A stretch of DNA of 64,000 nucleotides from Ascaphus truei (GCA_036426205.1 CM071574.1:13409648-13473647), one strand, 5' to 3'. Shown: positions 12,300 through 22,961, counted from the stretch's first letter. Notes: a model not told the origin generated them from the sequence alone. Program-made: numbers and translations.

Positions 12300-13330
12300 T
12301 AAATATACCATACATGGTCGCAGACAGTGGGAAAAGCTGGGACAGTTGTACCAGGCCTGTCAGATAAAGGGGATCCATCCGGCCAACCCTGAAATCAGAA
12401 TTGTACCCTTCAGCCGCGCGTCCCAGCTGTCCAGCTCGACTACTTCAAACTTCATTAACCCCACTGAACCCTGTTGGAGATGACCTAAGCACAGAGACAA
12501 GGCATGAAAAATAGGGGGGGGGGGGGGGAAGAACATAGAGTAATAAATTAGGTCTAGAACACAAGGTGAGAGATGCACTTACAACAGGTAAAATACTTCA
12601 GGGTTTCTCCACTATATAGTGGAACTGGATCTAGAGTCTCCTATACGCTGATTGCGTCATGTTGCAGAATCAGCAGGGAAATAACTGCCAATTAACCCCA
12701 ACAACGCTGGAACGGGATCTTGCAAATAGGGTAATAAAACTCAAAGTGTCCTTGTTGGGAATGATAATGGTGGAACAGGATATAGATAGGTTCAATCAGA
12801 CCATCAACTAAGGGGTAATAATCAGATAGGTGAGGTATTCCAAAGGAGTATAAATGCTATTTATAACAAATATATAAGAACCTTAATCATAAGGTATGAC
12901 ACATAAAAAACATGCAAAAGAGCATGCAAATAGAAGATTTGTATGAGTCAAGTCTCTCACACTTAACTCCTGGATCTAGGGAATCAGATCAACAATAGAC
13001 CAGTATAGCTATATAGCTGTATCATAGTCTCTAATCGAGCTTATAGCTCTCTGTCTGGTACCTGTGTCTCCAGGGTACAACTCTGAGTTAGTTCTAATGG
13101 ATATCCACAGTACTGGCTCGTCTTCTTTCTCCAATCCGGTATGTCGCAGGTGGTGGGGTTTAGTAGCAATCAGTCTTACTTCTCGGTATACAACCGGCTT
13201 CCCCCCTCGCTCTCACCACTTCCGCATCTCGTCACGTCACGTGGGGCAGCCACCTCTCATCTCACGCAATCCTCCGTCGACCAGACTGCACAGAGTGGCC
13301 GAGTTGTCACAATGTATTCTCACATAAATA
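12300..13330. other. Possible Penelope-like or other retroelement debris
   Basis: A G homopolymer run lies at about 12514-12529. The stretch 12590-13330 resembles in style the interior of the 28.0-29.4 kb fold-back, with CTCCAGGGTAC-type segments and a GC-richer end with CTTCCGCATCTCGTCACG. No boundaries, duplication or ribozyme core could be identified. Confidence 0.22.
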
Positions 13331-13342
13331 CATATTTTAAGA

Positions 13343-13912
13343 ATGTCTTCATATATTTATAGGTTTTTTTTTTTTCGTAATTGTTCACAAATTCAAAACC
13401 AATTGAACCAAAACGTTGCTTTTTTTTTTTTTTTTTTTTATAGAATCAAAACCAAAACACTAGTGAAAGTGCCCAACCTCCCTTATTGTAAACCAAAACC
13501 TACAGTACTATTGGGTTCTATTCAAGAACAGTTTACTACTGGTGACATAAATCATGATTTATTCTTTTACAGAAAATGTAGACTTTATGCCATTCAAAAC
13601 AAATATCTCATTAAAAATGGATATGTGAGACCATGTAAACACATTCATACATTTGCTGTGCTGATTAAGGTGTTGGCAAACACAATGGATGATCATGTTG
13701 CAAATGCTTATCAACACACCCGCACTCACCCACCTGCTATGAGGTGCAATGCTTTAATGAAATTGTTTGACTATAAAGAACTGTTGCTAAGCTACAGTGT
13801 TCTTGTTACTATGGATGTGATGCTTACAGATTTCTGTTATCAAATAATGATTAGAGATGTGCTAACCTCAAGGTGCTCAGTGCAGCGAAGGGTTTACTGT
13901 GCCACAAATTAG
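13343..13912 (+). CDS. Unrecognised 189-codon open frame, doubtful
   Basis: This is the longest open frame in the window outside low-complexity DNA. The first third is poor: it runs through an A/T stretch and a T tract at 13421-13439 that translates as polyphenylalanine. The latter part (residues about 60-189) has normal composition, with a His-rich stretch near HIHTF and QHTRTHPP. I recognise no domain. There is no CpG-rich promoter, splice context or second copy to support it. One frame of this length per 64 kb of AT-rich DNA is not surprising, so chance or eroded transposon coding are the leading explanations. Confidence 0.12.
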   Translation: MSSYIYRFFFFRNCSQIQNQLNQNVAFFFFFFYRIKTKTLVKVPNLPYCKPKPTVLLGSIQEQFTTGDINHDLFFYRKCRLYAIQNKYLIKNGYVRPCKHIHTFAVLIKVLANTMDDHVANAYQHTRTHPPAMRCNALMKLFDYKELLLSYSVLVTMDVMLTDFCYQIMIRDVLTSRCSVQRRVYCATN

Positions 13913-14645
13913 GAAACTGTTTGCCTGAGCAGGTTCCTGCAGAGGAATCGTGTGCTTGGTGATTTATGCATCAATTTTACATATCCATGTGGAGGATAAC
14001 ATGAAACATTACCAGCATCTTCATGTGTGTTTTGTAATTATGGTGGATTTTGTCTCTTCCTAAAATGTTCTCTCCCGTCACAGTTTTCTTAAACCTTTTT
14101 ATAATTTCACGGGGGCAGAGTGCATTGTAGAATACAAGGTTTTATGTTTTCCTTGCATTGAAAGAGTGAAGGTATACACATGAATGTAAGTTGGTTTGTC
14201 TAATAAAAAAGAATCCATTCTGGAGTAGAGTTTGTTTGGTATAACTGTATATATACTTTTATTAAACCAAGGAAGGGATCACTCTGAATATAGCTGCATT
14301 TTTCAGTGCTATTTTTAGTGATCCAAGTCACCATTTACATGGCATCCCACAATGAATGTGTTAAATACTGCCAGCTACTATACATATAGTATCCAGCCTT
14401 CTGAATGGCTGAGTCTCAGGCATGCCTTATCCACACGATATAGCTGAATTACATCAAGCAAAGAAACGCACAAATGTCTAAGAGAAGAAAAGTGTGTGCA
14501 TGCACATTATGTAAGACTATTACAATAAACATACATTTGAATATATTATGATAACTTAAAATCCTTTCAGAATGTATTGCTTTGACCAATACAATAATTT
14601 AATAGGTATGATTTAAGTAAAATATAAGTAAGTCAATAGGAAGAA
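13913..14645. other. No gene recognised, AT-rich
   Basis: AT-rich apparently unique sequence with nothing I can name. Confidence 0.4.
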
Positions 14646-14646
14646 T

Positions 14647-15060
14647 TTGAGTATTTATTTATTTATAAAATGTTTTACCAGGAAGTAATACATTGAGAGT
14701 TACCTTTCGTTTTCATGTATGTCCTGGGCATAGAGTTATGATGACAAATAATACATGGCTACAAATACATAGTTACATAAGTGAACAGGGTTATACATTT
14801 ATATACAAGACATTGCATGCACAGTTAAAGATAATATATATTATAGGCATATATAACAGTTAAAGACCAGATTAAAATGTGAGACAGCTTTAGTCTGGTG
14901 GTGGCGGCTGTGAGAGTCTCCGGTAGACTGTTCCAGTTTTGGGGTGAATGGTAATACTGTAGCTTCATGGTAAGATCTTTTTCTTTTGGGATAATCTGTC
15001 CTGCTGGTTTCTTCCCATTGCACCCTATGCTTATGGTTCACTTCCAATTGTAAGATAACA
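14647..15060. repeat. Interspersed repeat, TTTACCAGGAAGTAATAC family
   Basis: Starts in a TTTATTTATTTATAAAATG tail, then TTTTACCAGGAAGTAATACA. It is nearly identical to 26177-26353 over its first about 170 bp. It continues with AACAGTTAAAGACCAGAT, matching the segment that resumes at about 27033 in the other copy. The simple tail suggests a LINE 3' end or SINE. Clade not assigned. Confidence 0.6.
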
Positions 15061-15797
15061 AGACATGTAAACATGTGAGCAAATTAAACTAATAAATACT
15101 TTTTACTGTGACAATATGACCTTATATTTATGATTGAATTGTACTTTCTATATGTTCAAGGTAAACATCTTTCAGTTCTGTTAGTCTCAGTCACTTTCAG
15201 TACTGTGTAACCTCTAACTCAACTTTTGGCAATACATCATGATCTTTGGAAATAAGTTTGCCCTTGGAACATAGTTTTCTTTTATTGACCTTGCACCCAG
15301 TCAGAATTGTGTAATATATGCATGTCACGCTCGGATAGCTGTTTCAGGGGCCTTTTTACCATTTTGAGGGGACAAGAAATATTGTTGTATGGGTAATAAA
15401 TCATGACTGATTCATCTACATGCTATTTATCTGCCTACTATTATTATTTCTCTTGTATTTATTTCATTCTCAATGTAATCTACACCCCTTTATACCTTCC
15501 CACTATCACAATAATTCAGATGTCATTCCTTCGATGTTCCTTACAGTCTCTGCAGGCCATAACATTATCCTTAAAACTTGTTTGTGCATTCACAAACAGC
15601 TGATGTGCACATTAGAATCTTGAAAACTATCCATGATAGAAATCTGCAATTTGGAAGTTCAACAGATTGCTGACAGATATTACAGACCCGTCACATGTTT
15701 TGTTATTCTTATTTCTCTATGTGTCAGCAGTGGTGCCACATGGTTCCTATTTTAAATCATAATCAAAACTGAATACTCTCTACAACTCGAAGTTCAT
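15061..15797. other. No gene recognised, AT-rich
   Basis: AT-rich apparently unique sequence without recognisable ends or exons. Confidence 0.4.
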
Positions 15798-15915
15798 GAT
15801 TCATCAAGCTGCGGTGCGGGATATCATACCCAGATCCAGTGGTACAGCTATTGACTTAAATGGATCTTAAAGCTGTGTCTGTGTGCAATACTCCGCACTG
15901 CACTTTGATGAATCC
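15798..15915. mobile_element. Short fold-back MITE
   Basis: GATTCATCAAGCTGCGGTGCG at the left is mirrored by CCGCACTGCACTTTGATGAATC at the right, about 22 bp with two or three mismatches. The interior is 75 bp with weaker pairing. Non-coding; superfamily unknown. Confidence 0.6.
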
Positions 15916-16059
15916 CAGCCTAGGAAGGATCGCTGAGATGTGACTGCGGTATTGGTCCGGTTACCTCTGAATTCCAAAGGCTCAGATTATTGTTTTTGAT
16001 ATCTGGGCAGCCTACTCATTCCAGAAATATTAAAGCATTCACTGCTTAAGATCATCCGC

Positions 16060-16545
16060 TAGATATGTAGTTTGTGACAAGCGCAAAGTAGAGCTTCATC
16101 AAGAGTGAAACGCATGGGGTGTTTCCTTCACTAACAAGACTGGTTTGAGTGCAGTACATGAGCAACTGATTTCCCCTGTTATCCGTGTCTTTTCAAGCAC
16201 TGACTTTCTCCACGCCTATCGCCGCCCACATCCGTCACATCCCCAGACTGCGTGGGCCCGTGACAAACAGCTGGGATGACGGAAAGAAAGGACAGAAAAA
16301 GGATTCAGCATTCCAGAATTCCCCTGCAAATCTACACAGTTCTATCTGCGTTTGACCTACTGCCTTGTTGTAAGGGCATTACTCTTCCAACCCCCCCCCC
16401 CTGTTTTTGTATTAAATTATTTTGCATTATTTTGGCCTTTTTTTCTTCCATATATTCCTTGCTTGCACCAAGCCATTGGATCAAGGACTGCTATAACCTG
16501 GAGTTTACTCTCCTTTTATCTACTTTGCTCTCTTAACATGTGAGT
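16060..16545 (+). mobile_element. Penelope-like fragment with degenerate hammerhead motif
   Basis: CTTCATCAAGAGTGAAACGCATGGGG at 16095-16120 resembles the second half of the hammerhead ribozymes of Penelope-like elements (GAAA-CGCR), and the style of the following few hundred bases matches the 17.6-kb copy. The conserved CUGANGA half is degraded. No reverse transcriptase is seen and ends are undefined. Confidence 0.4.
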
Positions 16546-16622
16546 AGGTCATCCCCTTTATATATTTTTTTACTTCACATTTTTTTCCACATTTTACCAC
16601 TAGTTGTGTTTTTTGTATCTCT

Positions 16623-16645
16623 CTGTGTGTGTGTGTGTGTGTGTA
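16623..16645. repeat. (GT)n microsatellite
   Basis: About 11 uninterrupted GT units. Confidence 0.9.
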
Positions 16646-16837
16646 TGCCCATTACACATGCTCTAGTGGTCTTGCACCTTGTTTTCTTTCTGCACTAGAA
16701 ACTTTATTAACTCTCTCTGAGTTTTTTACTTTTCCATATCTAACTGAACACCTCTTCAACTGATTTACTCAATTCCTTTGAGGTATCTGAGATCCTCAAC
16801 ATTTTATTTCTCCATCATATGCCTTGAAATCCTTTAA

Positions 16838-17144
16838 CCCTTTGGGTGTCCCAGGACATCATCATGGGGTCTAGCACTCTGGGGCCCAAGACAGTGACTA
16901 CGGCATGCCCAAAGAGGTTTGCTTTTCCTGCTTAGATTGCGTCCCATGTTTCCATGGAGCTCAGGACGAAATACTGTATGCCCAGTAGTGAAACAGCAGA
17001 GAAGGATTCCTCCTCTTCTGTGTCCTGGCAAATGGCTGCCGTGGTCACGTGACAGCTATTGAAAGTTGAAAGTTGAAAGTGGTCACGTGACCGCACTGTG
17101 CCGGAGGGGCAATGGGTAACATGACCCTTCTGGCACTCAAAGGG
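16838..17144. mobile_element. TTAA-type MITE
   Basis: The ends CCCTTTGGGTG and CACTCAAAGGG are inverted repeats with one mismatch, flanked by TTAA (16834-16837) and TTCA (17145-17148). The right flank is probably a mutated TTAA. CCCTTT ends at TTAA are the pattern of piggyBac-like elements. The interior contains GTGGTCACGTGAC twice (17041, 17080) around a GAAAGTT triplet repeat. No coding capacity. Confidence 0.6.
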
Positions 17145-17148
17145 TTCA

Positions 17149-17536
17149 TTATAATGTTTGTATTCCTGACTTCATAAGCCTTAGCACATGCATTATAGGA
17201 AGATGTGACTCCCAGTGCCTCCTTCATGGTAACATATTTGAAAACAAATAAAATGTAATTTACAGCTGAGAAAAAACATGGTTAAATTGAAAAATACCCG
17301 AAGCAATTGATAGAAATAGTAGTAAGTGTTATCAACATAGGGCTCTATACCAAATATAAGTGCAAGTCTTATATAAGAACATGCTCAGTGAAATATGAAA
17401 TATATCAATCAATAATATAAACAGATAATTCTGTGAAAAAAAACAAAAAAGTGAAAAATATAAAAAAAACCTCTGTAGAGTGCTGCCCAAACCCTTGCTA
17501 GGATTGATTTCTCAATCCTATGAAATGTTGACGTCC
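17149..17536. other. No gene recognised, AT-rich
   Basis: AT-rich with A runs near 17440-17470. It may belong to the Penelope-like element that follows. Confidence 0.35.
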
Positions 17537-18124
17537 AAGTAGTGAGGAGTGCAAACATGTGAATAAAAAATGAAAATATAGAATAGTGCAATATACTCCT
17601 GAAGAAGCCGGGGATCCGGTGAAACGCGTAGAGTGTGGAAGTTCACCGCTGTGCAGGACACTGCTCACATCGCTACTGGTTCTCCAATTCTACATCCGGG
17701 CATCCAAAACAGGAAATGCGGAAACCAACCAATCGCAGATGAGAGTGGAGAGACATGGAGAGAGCTGAAGACACGAGCGGGGTGAACGCTGAGAGTCTCG
17801 GATGGCGACTACTCTATCTCTTGTCAAATACATGCCTGTTATATTGTGACACCATGTGAATGTGTTACATTTTATTTTATCACCAGATACATTTTTATCA
17901 GTCTGCACTATTTGGGCTTTTTATTTTTCAAAGAAGGTCACCACACATTCCAGGCCCATGAGGATACGATATTGCCACTGATTCATGGATACGCTTAAAA
18001 GAACTAATAGTATGTGAGAGCACATTCTAAAGGCTACTGAATGTCTGACCTGTCCTAATTGAGAGACATATTGCCCTATTCTGTATTTTCATTTTTTATT
18101 CACGTTTGCACTCCCCACTACTTA
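17537..18124 (+). mobile_element. Penelope-like fold-back unit with hammerhead ribozyme
   Basis: About 58 bp at 17537-17598 (AGTAGTGAGGAGTGCAAAC onwards) recurs inverted at about 18066-18124 with a few changes, bounding a 590-bp unit. The hammerhead ribozyme sits directly inside the left arm. Hammerheads with a tiny stem III are established hallmarks of the terminal repeats of Penelope-like retroelements, and inverted flanks are common in that group. No reverse transcriptase or endonuclease frame is present, so this is a non-autonomous or truncated copy. Confidence 0.6.
17593..17636 (+). ncRNA. Predicted hammerhead ribozyme, type I, minimal stem III
   Basis: All core parts are in order. The stem I 5' strand is ATACTC (17593-17598), then CTGAAGA (17599-17605, consensus CUGANGA). 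Stem II is GCCGG-GGAT-CCGGT, then GAAA (17621-17624). CGCG forms a minimal self-complementary stem III, followed by the UA cleavage dinucleotide. The stem I 3' strand GAGTGT pairs with ATACTC (five Watson-Crick pairs and one wobble). Such short stem III ribozymes in Penelope-like elements are thought to act as dimers. Activity is inferred from structure only. Confidence 0.72.
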
Positions 18125-18186
18125 CTAAAATAATGATGCAAAGTAATTGAAATTGCATCAAGAGATATCCCACCAAAGGTTACCTC

Positions 18187-18889
18187 TGCTATACACCATC
18201 CCGACTCTTGCATTCCGCTCAGGGTTGTCTTCTTTCTACCCCTTTTGTGTCTAAAGCCCTCTCACGCCTTAAACCTTACTCACTGACTGCCCCACACCTC
18301 TGCAATACCTTTCCCCTCAATATCCGACTAGCACCCACTCTATCCAGGGCCGCTTTATACATTAGGCCGACTAGGCACAGTGCCTAGGGCCTATGAACCT
18401 TTAAGGGCCTACAATATTTCACTTGAAAAAATACCTAAACAAAAAAAATCACAAAATAAGAGAAAACAGCAAATTTTAATTTAAAATGCCTTCGAAGTAT
18501 CGATACCTTTAAATATCGAAACAAAAGTATCGATGCCAAATATTGCTAGTATCGAAAGAAACAAGCAAACGATGAAATTAGCACAAAAATTAGTACAAAT
18601 ATCACACAGGCCTCTAGAAATAAAAGTGCCTGGGGCCTACGAAGGTCTTAAAACGGCCCTGGCTCTATCCACCTTTAAGACCCATTTAAAACACACCTCC
18701 TTAACAAAGCATATGAGTAGCTCCGTGGCTGATACTTTACACCTCATACATACAGTAAGCCTTGGCCCTTGCAGACGCACTTACCAGAACGCCCTCCTAC
18801 TGTCTCTGTACATTCTTCCCAATTACCAATTAGATTGTAAGCTCTTCGGGACAGGGACTCCTTTTCCTAAATGTTACTTTTATGTCTGA
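18187..18889 (+). pseudogene. L2/CR1-like LINE protein C-terminus, split by insertion
   Basis: A frame from 18190 reads YTPSRLL...APHLCNTFPLNIRLAPTLS up to 18344. After a 317-bp insertion it resumes in the same sense with STFKTHLKHTSL at about 18670. This joined pattern (PLNIR-APTLSTFKTHLK) is the conserved last portion of the reverse-transcriptase polyprotein of L2/CR1-type non-LTR retrotransposons. The rest of the protein is missing, so it is a 5'-truncated dead copy. Its 3' UTR follows at 18820-18990. Confidence 0.65.
18345..18661. mobile_element. hAT-like MITE inside the LINE fragment
   Basis: The ends CAGGGCCGCT and AACGGCCCTG are inverted repeats. The flanks are ACTCTATC (18337-18344) and GCTCTATC (18662-18669), an 8-bp duplication with one change. 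Removing the insert restores the LINE reading frame, which independently supports the boundaries. The interior holds repeats of AGTATCGAT/ATCGATACT. The ends resemble the large element at 38.63 kb. Confidence 0.8.
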
Positions 18890-18990
18890 AGCATTTCTTC
18901 CCATTATGTGTTATTTGTTATTAAGATTATTATGTCACATGTATTACTGCTGTGAAGCGCTATGTACATTAATGGCGCAGTATTAATAAC
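18820..18990 (+). repeat. LINE 3' UTR and tail
   Basis: Contains ATTAGATTGTAAGCTCTTCG, TTTTATGTCTGAAGC, TACTGCTGTGAAGCGC and a terminal ATATACATA tail. It directly follows the LINE C-terminus, so it identifies the 3' end of that family. Further copies of this tail lie at 42845-42980 (+), 44985-45130 (-) and 61081-61345 (-). Confidence 0.7.
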
Positions 18991-19757
18991 GATATACATA
19001 AGGGGCTCCTCGTAATTTAAGTTGAGTGATTTTGTACCTATGAGTTTTGTCTGTAGTACTTTTGCTGATGATATTATTGCTTTCAGTTTAATCACAGCAT
19101 TGTTACTGTATCACATTCAAATTGCTATACATTTTTTTTTTTTTTTTTAAAGATGTACCTTTAGGCAAACGTATTACAGCTTACAGCTGATGACTTTTTG
19201 TTTTATAGGTTAAAAAAAGTTTTCTTAAAATGTATGTAGTAATGAGTGAGCTCATTGGATTATGTTGAACTATATTTTATCACATGGTTTGACCTGATAT
19301 AACCTAAGTTAATGCAACACACATGTCTCATGAAATCTCTTGTCTCAAAAGTCATGACGGGAAAAAGCACGAGAGGCAAATGCATGGGGAATTGTAGTAA
19401 CAGGGATGAAATTCGTATTTGTTTGTTTTAATTAATTATTAATTATTAATGTTAATATAAACAGCACATTTCAACATGTTACTTTTGGACTGATAGTGAG
19501 TAGTCCAGCTTTCAAACTTTCCTGATTTTTAATTGTCTCAACACAAGCTTTTTCCAATTAAAAAACGCCTTGCTAATTTTAATGAACGACCCACAAATCT
19601 GTAAAATTCTGATGTGATAAGTATATGTGAACATTGCTCTTGAACTGAATGAACTTTTTCTGCGTGAAAAAAGTATCATACCATTTTCTGCAATGTGTAA
19701 TATCTCCTGAGAACTCCCTGAGTATGCAATGTCTTAACCATGAGATCATTTGCAGTG
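18991..19757. other. No gene recognised, AT-rich
   Basis: AT-rich with a T tract near 19132-19149 and TTAATTATTAATTATTAATG near 19430. No repeat ends or exons recognised. Confidence 0.4.
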
Positions 19758-19765
19758 ATCTAATC

Positions 19766-20059
19766 CAGGGGAGCGCAATCTTTTTTCCCTGCGCCCCCCT
19801 GCCGGTTCTTCCCCTCTCTTCGCCCCCCCCCTCTTGGCTCAGCATTGGCGTGGCAACGTGACATCACATGACCTCGCGGCATCATTTGATGCCACGTTGC
19901 CATGGTGATGCGTCTCTTGGAGCAAGGTAAGGGCAGTTTATAGATGCCTTCGCCGCTTCCCCGGCACTTAATTTAAGTGCCTTCGGGAAGCACGCAAGGC
20001 CTCTGTAAGCCCTGCGCCCCCTGCAGACAATCTTACACCCCCCAGTTTGCGCACCGCTG
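19766..20059. mobile_element. hAT-like MITE, family B
   Basis: Starts CAGGGGAGCGCAATC and ends CAGTTTGCGCACCGCTG, imperfect inverted repeats. Flanks ATCTAATC (19758-19765) and ATCTAATG (20060-20067) are an 8-bp duplication with one mismatch. The interior is GC-rich with the hairpin GGCATCATTTGATGCC. Family mates are at 23.77, 25.09 and 44.83 kb. Confidence 0.8.
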
Positions 20060-20157
20060 ATCTAATGTCCAACTTTTTTTTTTTTTTTAAAGATATCTAT
20101 TGTATTTGCCATCACAGTCTTCATGGGTAATGAATTCACAACTAATTCTGCCATAAT

Positions 20158-20565
20158 GTATTCTGCCAGTGCTCACGTATGGATGCGAAGATAATTCAAA
20201 AGCTTCAGACAACACAAAGAAGTATGGAGAGATGTATGCTGCGCATTACCCAAAGAGACAGGAAAAAAAGAATGAATGGGTTCAAAACCAAACTAAAGTA
20301 TGTGCCATCACCACAAGGGGGAAGAAATACATTCAAATGGCAGTGGGCAGACACATCGCAAGTAGAAATAACCTTCGTTGGACAAAGATGGTATTCGACT
20401 GGATTGGGAAAGATATTAAAAGACCAAGATGACGACCAAAAGTAAGATGGGAGGCTGAAATCTGAAAACGTGTTTGAGCAACGTGGAGAAGAGGGGCTTG
20501 TAACCGCAATACCTGGAAGTTCATTTGGGAAGCCTTTATCAAGCAGTGGATTGACAAGGGCTGAA
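20158..20565 (+). pseudogene. RTE-like LINE reverse transcriptase C-terminus, frameshifted
   Basis: Alternating between two frames, the translation gives ILPVLTYGCE, then QTTQRSMERCMLRITQRDRK, NEWVQNQTKV, KWQWA, RWTKMVFDWIGKDIKRPR, RPKVRWE and finally EAFIKQWIDKG with a stop near 20563. This block order is the conserved tail after the polymerase domain of RTE/endonuclease-RT type non-LTR elements. At least two frameshifts and several stops make it a dead fragment. The catalytic domain lies upstream in such elements and is absent here. Confidence 0.7.
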
Positions 20566-21318
20566 GATAATTATAATGATAACATATAGTTAATAAAAAC
20601 ACCGGTCTGTCTTTGTGAGAGAAATTAGTTCTGCTACTTTTGTCTAGTGTAGCAGAACTACAAGACAATTCATAAAGGGATTATGGAATTATTAGAAAAC
20701 GTGCTTGGATAACGATTAGATATTTATTTATATGTCAGTATTACCAGTGGAAACAACAGGGTTATCATGTCAACTGCTTTTTTAAAATTTAGAACCCCTT
20801 GACAATAAAGGGGTACAATTCCCCACCTAGACCGACAGCACATATCTTTGTTTGAAATGTACATGTCGCATGTTTACATTTTTGAAAACTGCCTGAAAAG
20901 CCACTGACAGCCTCGGCAATATTTTTTTTCTTAAGTCTTTTGAAACTTAGAAAGAAATAAAACACCATATATTTTGCACTACTCTCTGTAGTCACATTGT
21001 ATGTATTTGACAGAATTTACTATGACAAGAAGCATAACTTGTAAATCTACAGGAAATGTAGCCAGCATAATCATTTAATGTTTCCGGAAAGTGTCATATT
21101 AAAACGACTGACAAAAATGTGACAAATGAGTGCTATTTGGAGCTTTGAATAGCACCTTCTCTGTATAAAAGTTCTACTTCTTCAGCACTGCACCTCAGAT
21201 AAGGAAACATGACACTTAACAGGTTCAGAATTGAAGTTGCTTTCTCACCTGTCTGCTTATTCCTTCTACAATAGCATAGATAGGAAAAAAATTGACATGA
21301 GTGGGACATGCAGTTATG
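20566..21318. other. No gene recognised, AT-rich
   Basis: AT-rich apparently unique sequence without recognisable repeats or exons. Confidence 0.4.
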
Positions 21319-21423
21319 CATTAAAGCAGGGTTTCCCAAACTTTTTTTTCCGTGACCCGGTTATTTTTTAACTTCTTTTTCGTGACCCACTAAAATTTTT
21401 ATCGCCTATACTGGCCTATAGGG

Positions 21424-21620
21424 CCTGCACAGACACCCACAGCCACTGATACACACACACACACAGCCACTGATACACACACAGACACACACACAGCCAC
21501 TGACAGCCACGCAGCCACTGACACAAGCAGCCACTGACACACACACTGATACACACACACAGCCACTGATACACACACACGCAGCCACTGACACACACAC
21601 GCAGCCACACAGAGACACTG

Positions 21621-21675
<55 letters not shown>

Positions 21676-21870
21676 ACATCCACACACACACACACAACAC
21701 ACACACACACAACACACAACACAACCACACACACTGCACACACACACAAGACACACCAGACACTGTAAACTGGTAACACCAGACACAGATACTGATCACA
21801 CCAAACACTGATCCAGATGTACACGCAACACACCACAACACACACACACTCGCTTTGCCCCTATACGCAC
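21424..21870. repeat. (CA)n tract and CAGCCACTGA array
   Basis: Several copies of CAGCCACTGAYACACACAC are followed by an almost pure (CA)n run near 21627-21673 and then degenerate CA-rich text to about 21870. Confidence 0.85.
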
Positions 21871-22109
21871 ACAGACACAAACAGTGAATTAACAGGAGCA
21901 ACATGGATGTGAGGTGACTGGGACGGCGGGGGGGCGAGAGGGAAAGGCAGTCGGGAGGGGGCAATGCGGGAGGGTGGGCACAGGGACACTGGGTGGGGGC
22001 AGGGGGGGCTAGGGCAGTTGTGGGGACAGGGAAGGGTGGCGGGCTGAGTGAGTGTGCGTGGGGGGCTGGGAGGGGGGCTGGACGGGGCAAGGGACAACGT
22101 GGGTGGGAG

Positions 22110-22510
22110 AGGGGGGGGACAGGGACACTTGGGGTGGATGGGGGTGGAAGGGGAACTTGGGCGGGAGGATGGGGCGGGGTGACAGGGACACTTGGGTGGG
22201 AGGGGTGGCCAGGGACACTGTGTGTGGGATTGGGGGGGGGGGGGGGGCAGGGACACTTGGGTGGGATGGTGCGTGGGGGGGCAGGGACACTTGGGGGGAT
22301 TTGGGGGGGGGCGGAAGGGACAAAGTGGTGGTGGATGGGGGTGGGGCAGGGACACTTGGGTGGGATGGGGGGGGCAGGACACTTGGGGGGATGGGGGGGC
22401 GGGAGGACACTTGGGTGGGATGTGGCGGGGGCAGGGACACTTGGGTGGCGATGGGGGTTGAGGGCCCAGGGACACTTGGGTGGGATTGGGGGGCTCGGGA
22501 CACTTGACGT
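22110..22510. repeat. G-rich minisatellite, CAGGGACACTTGGGTGGGA units
   Basis: The core GGGACACTTGGGTGGG recurs about 11 times (for example near 22250, 22349, 22433, 22467) with spacers of 10-50 bp made of G runs. An outlying copy of the core lies near 21980. Runs of four or more G in close succession could form G-quadruplexes. Confidence 0.85.
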
Positions 22511-22961
22511 GGGTGGAAGTGCTGCACCAGTGAGAGGGTGTGGGTGACTTCTTTGCCGCGCAGGCGCTTTCCCCTGCTGCCCCGATATCCCTCTGACTGC
22601 CTGGGACAGGAGATGGGGCTTGGGGCATGGAGGAGGTGGGCCGGGAGGGCTGGAGCGGGGTGCCACGGGAGGTGAGCTCAGGAAGATGGCAGGGGAGAAG
22701 CGGGCCGCAGAGGAAGTGGTAATTCCTCCTCCGTCCACGTTGGGCGCGGGGGGGGAGGAAGGAAGGGAGCGGGCCGCTTGCCTGCACAAGCGAGAGCGGG
22801 GACCGCGGGGGAATCGCCGTCATTTTTTTAAACTTGTGGTCGGGGGGGGGGGGGGGGGGATGAGACAACGCTTGCGGCAGCCTTGCTGCGACCCGGCAAT
22901 GTTGTGCTTGGTTTGCCGGTGGCGGGTCGCGACCCACCATTTGGAAATGCTTGCATTAAGT

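Larger units (their letters stand above)
21327..22953. mobile_element. hAT-like element filled with minisatellite
   Basis: The left end CAGGGTTTCCCAAACTTTTT and the right end ACCATTTGGAAATGCTTG are imperfect inverted repeats. Next to them are CGTGACCC (left) and GGGTCGCGACCC (right), also mirrored. The flanks are CATTAAAG (21319-21326) and CATTAAGT (22954-22961), probably a decayed 8-bp duplication. The interior is a (CA)-rich tract, an 11-unit G-rich minisatellite and a CpG-rich block. Very long overlapping open frames on both strands come from the repeats and encode no recognisable protein. Confidence 0.65.

Noticed and set aside
21424..21870. CRISPR-like array
   Set aside because: Repeats are simple CA-rich units without unique spacers of constant length, in a eukaryotic context.
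21416..22940. Open frames of 457, 359, 226 and 184 codons on both strands
   Set aside because: They run through (CA)n and G-rich minisatellites, where all frames are open and translations are proline-, glycine- or cysteine/valine-rich repeats. No domain is present.
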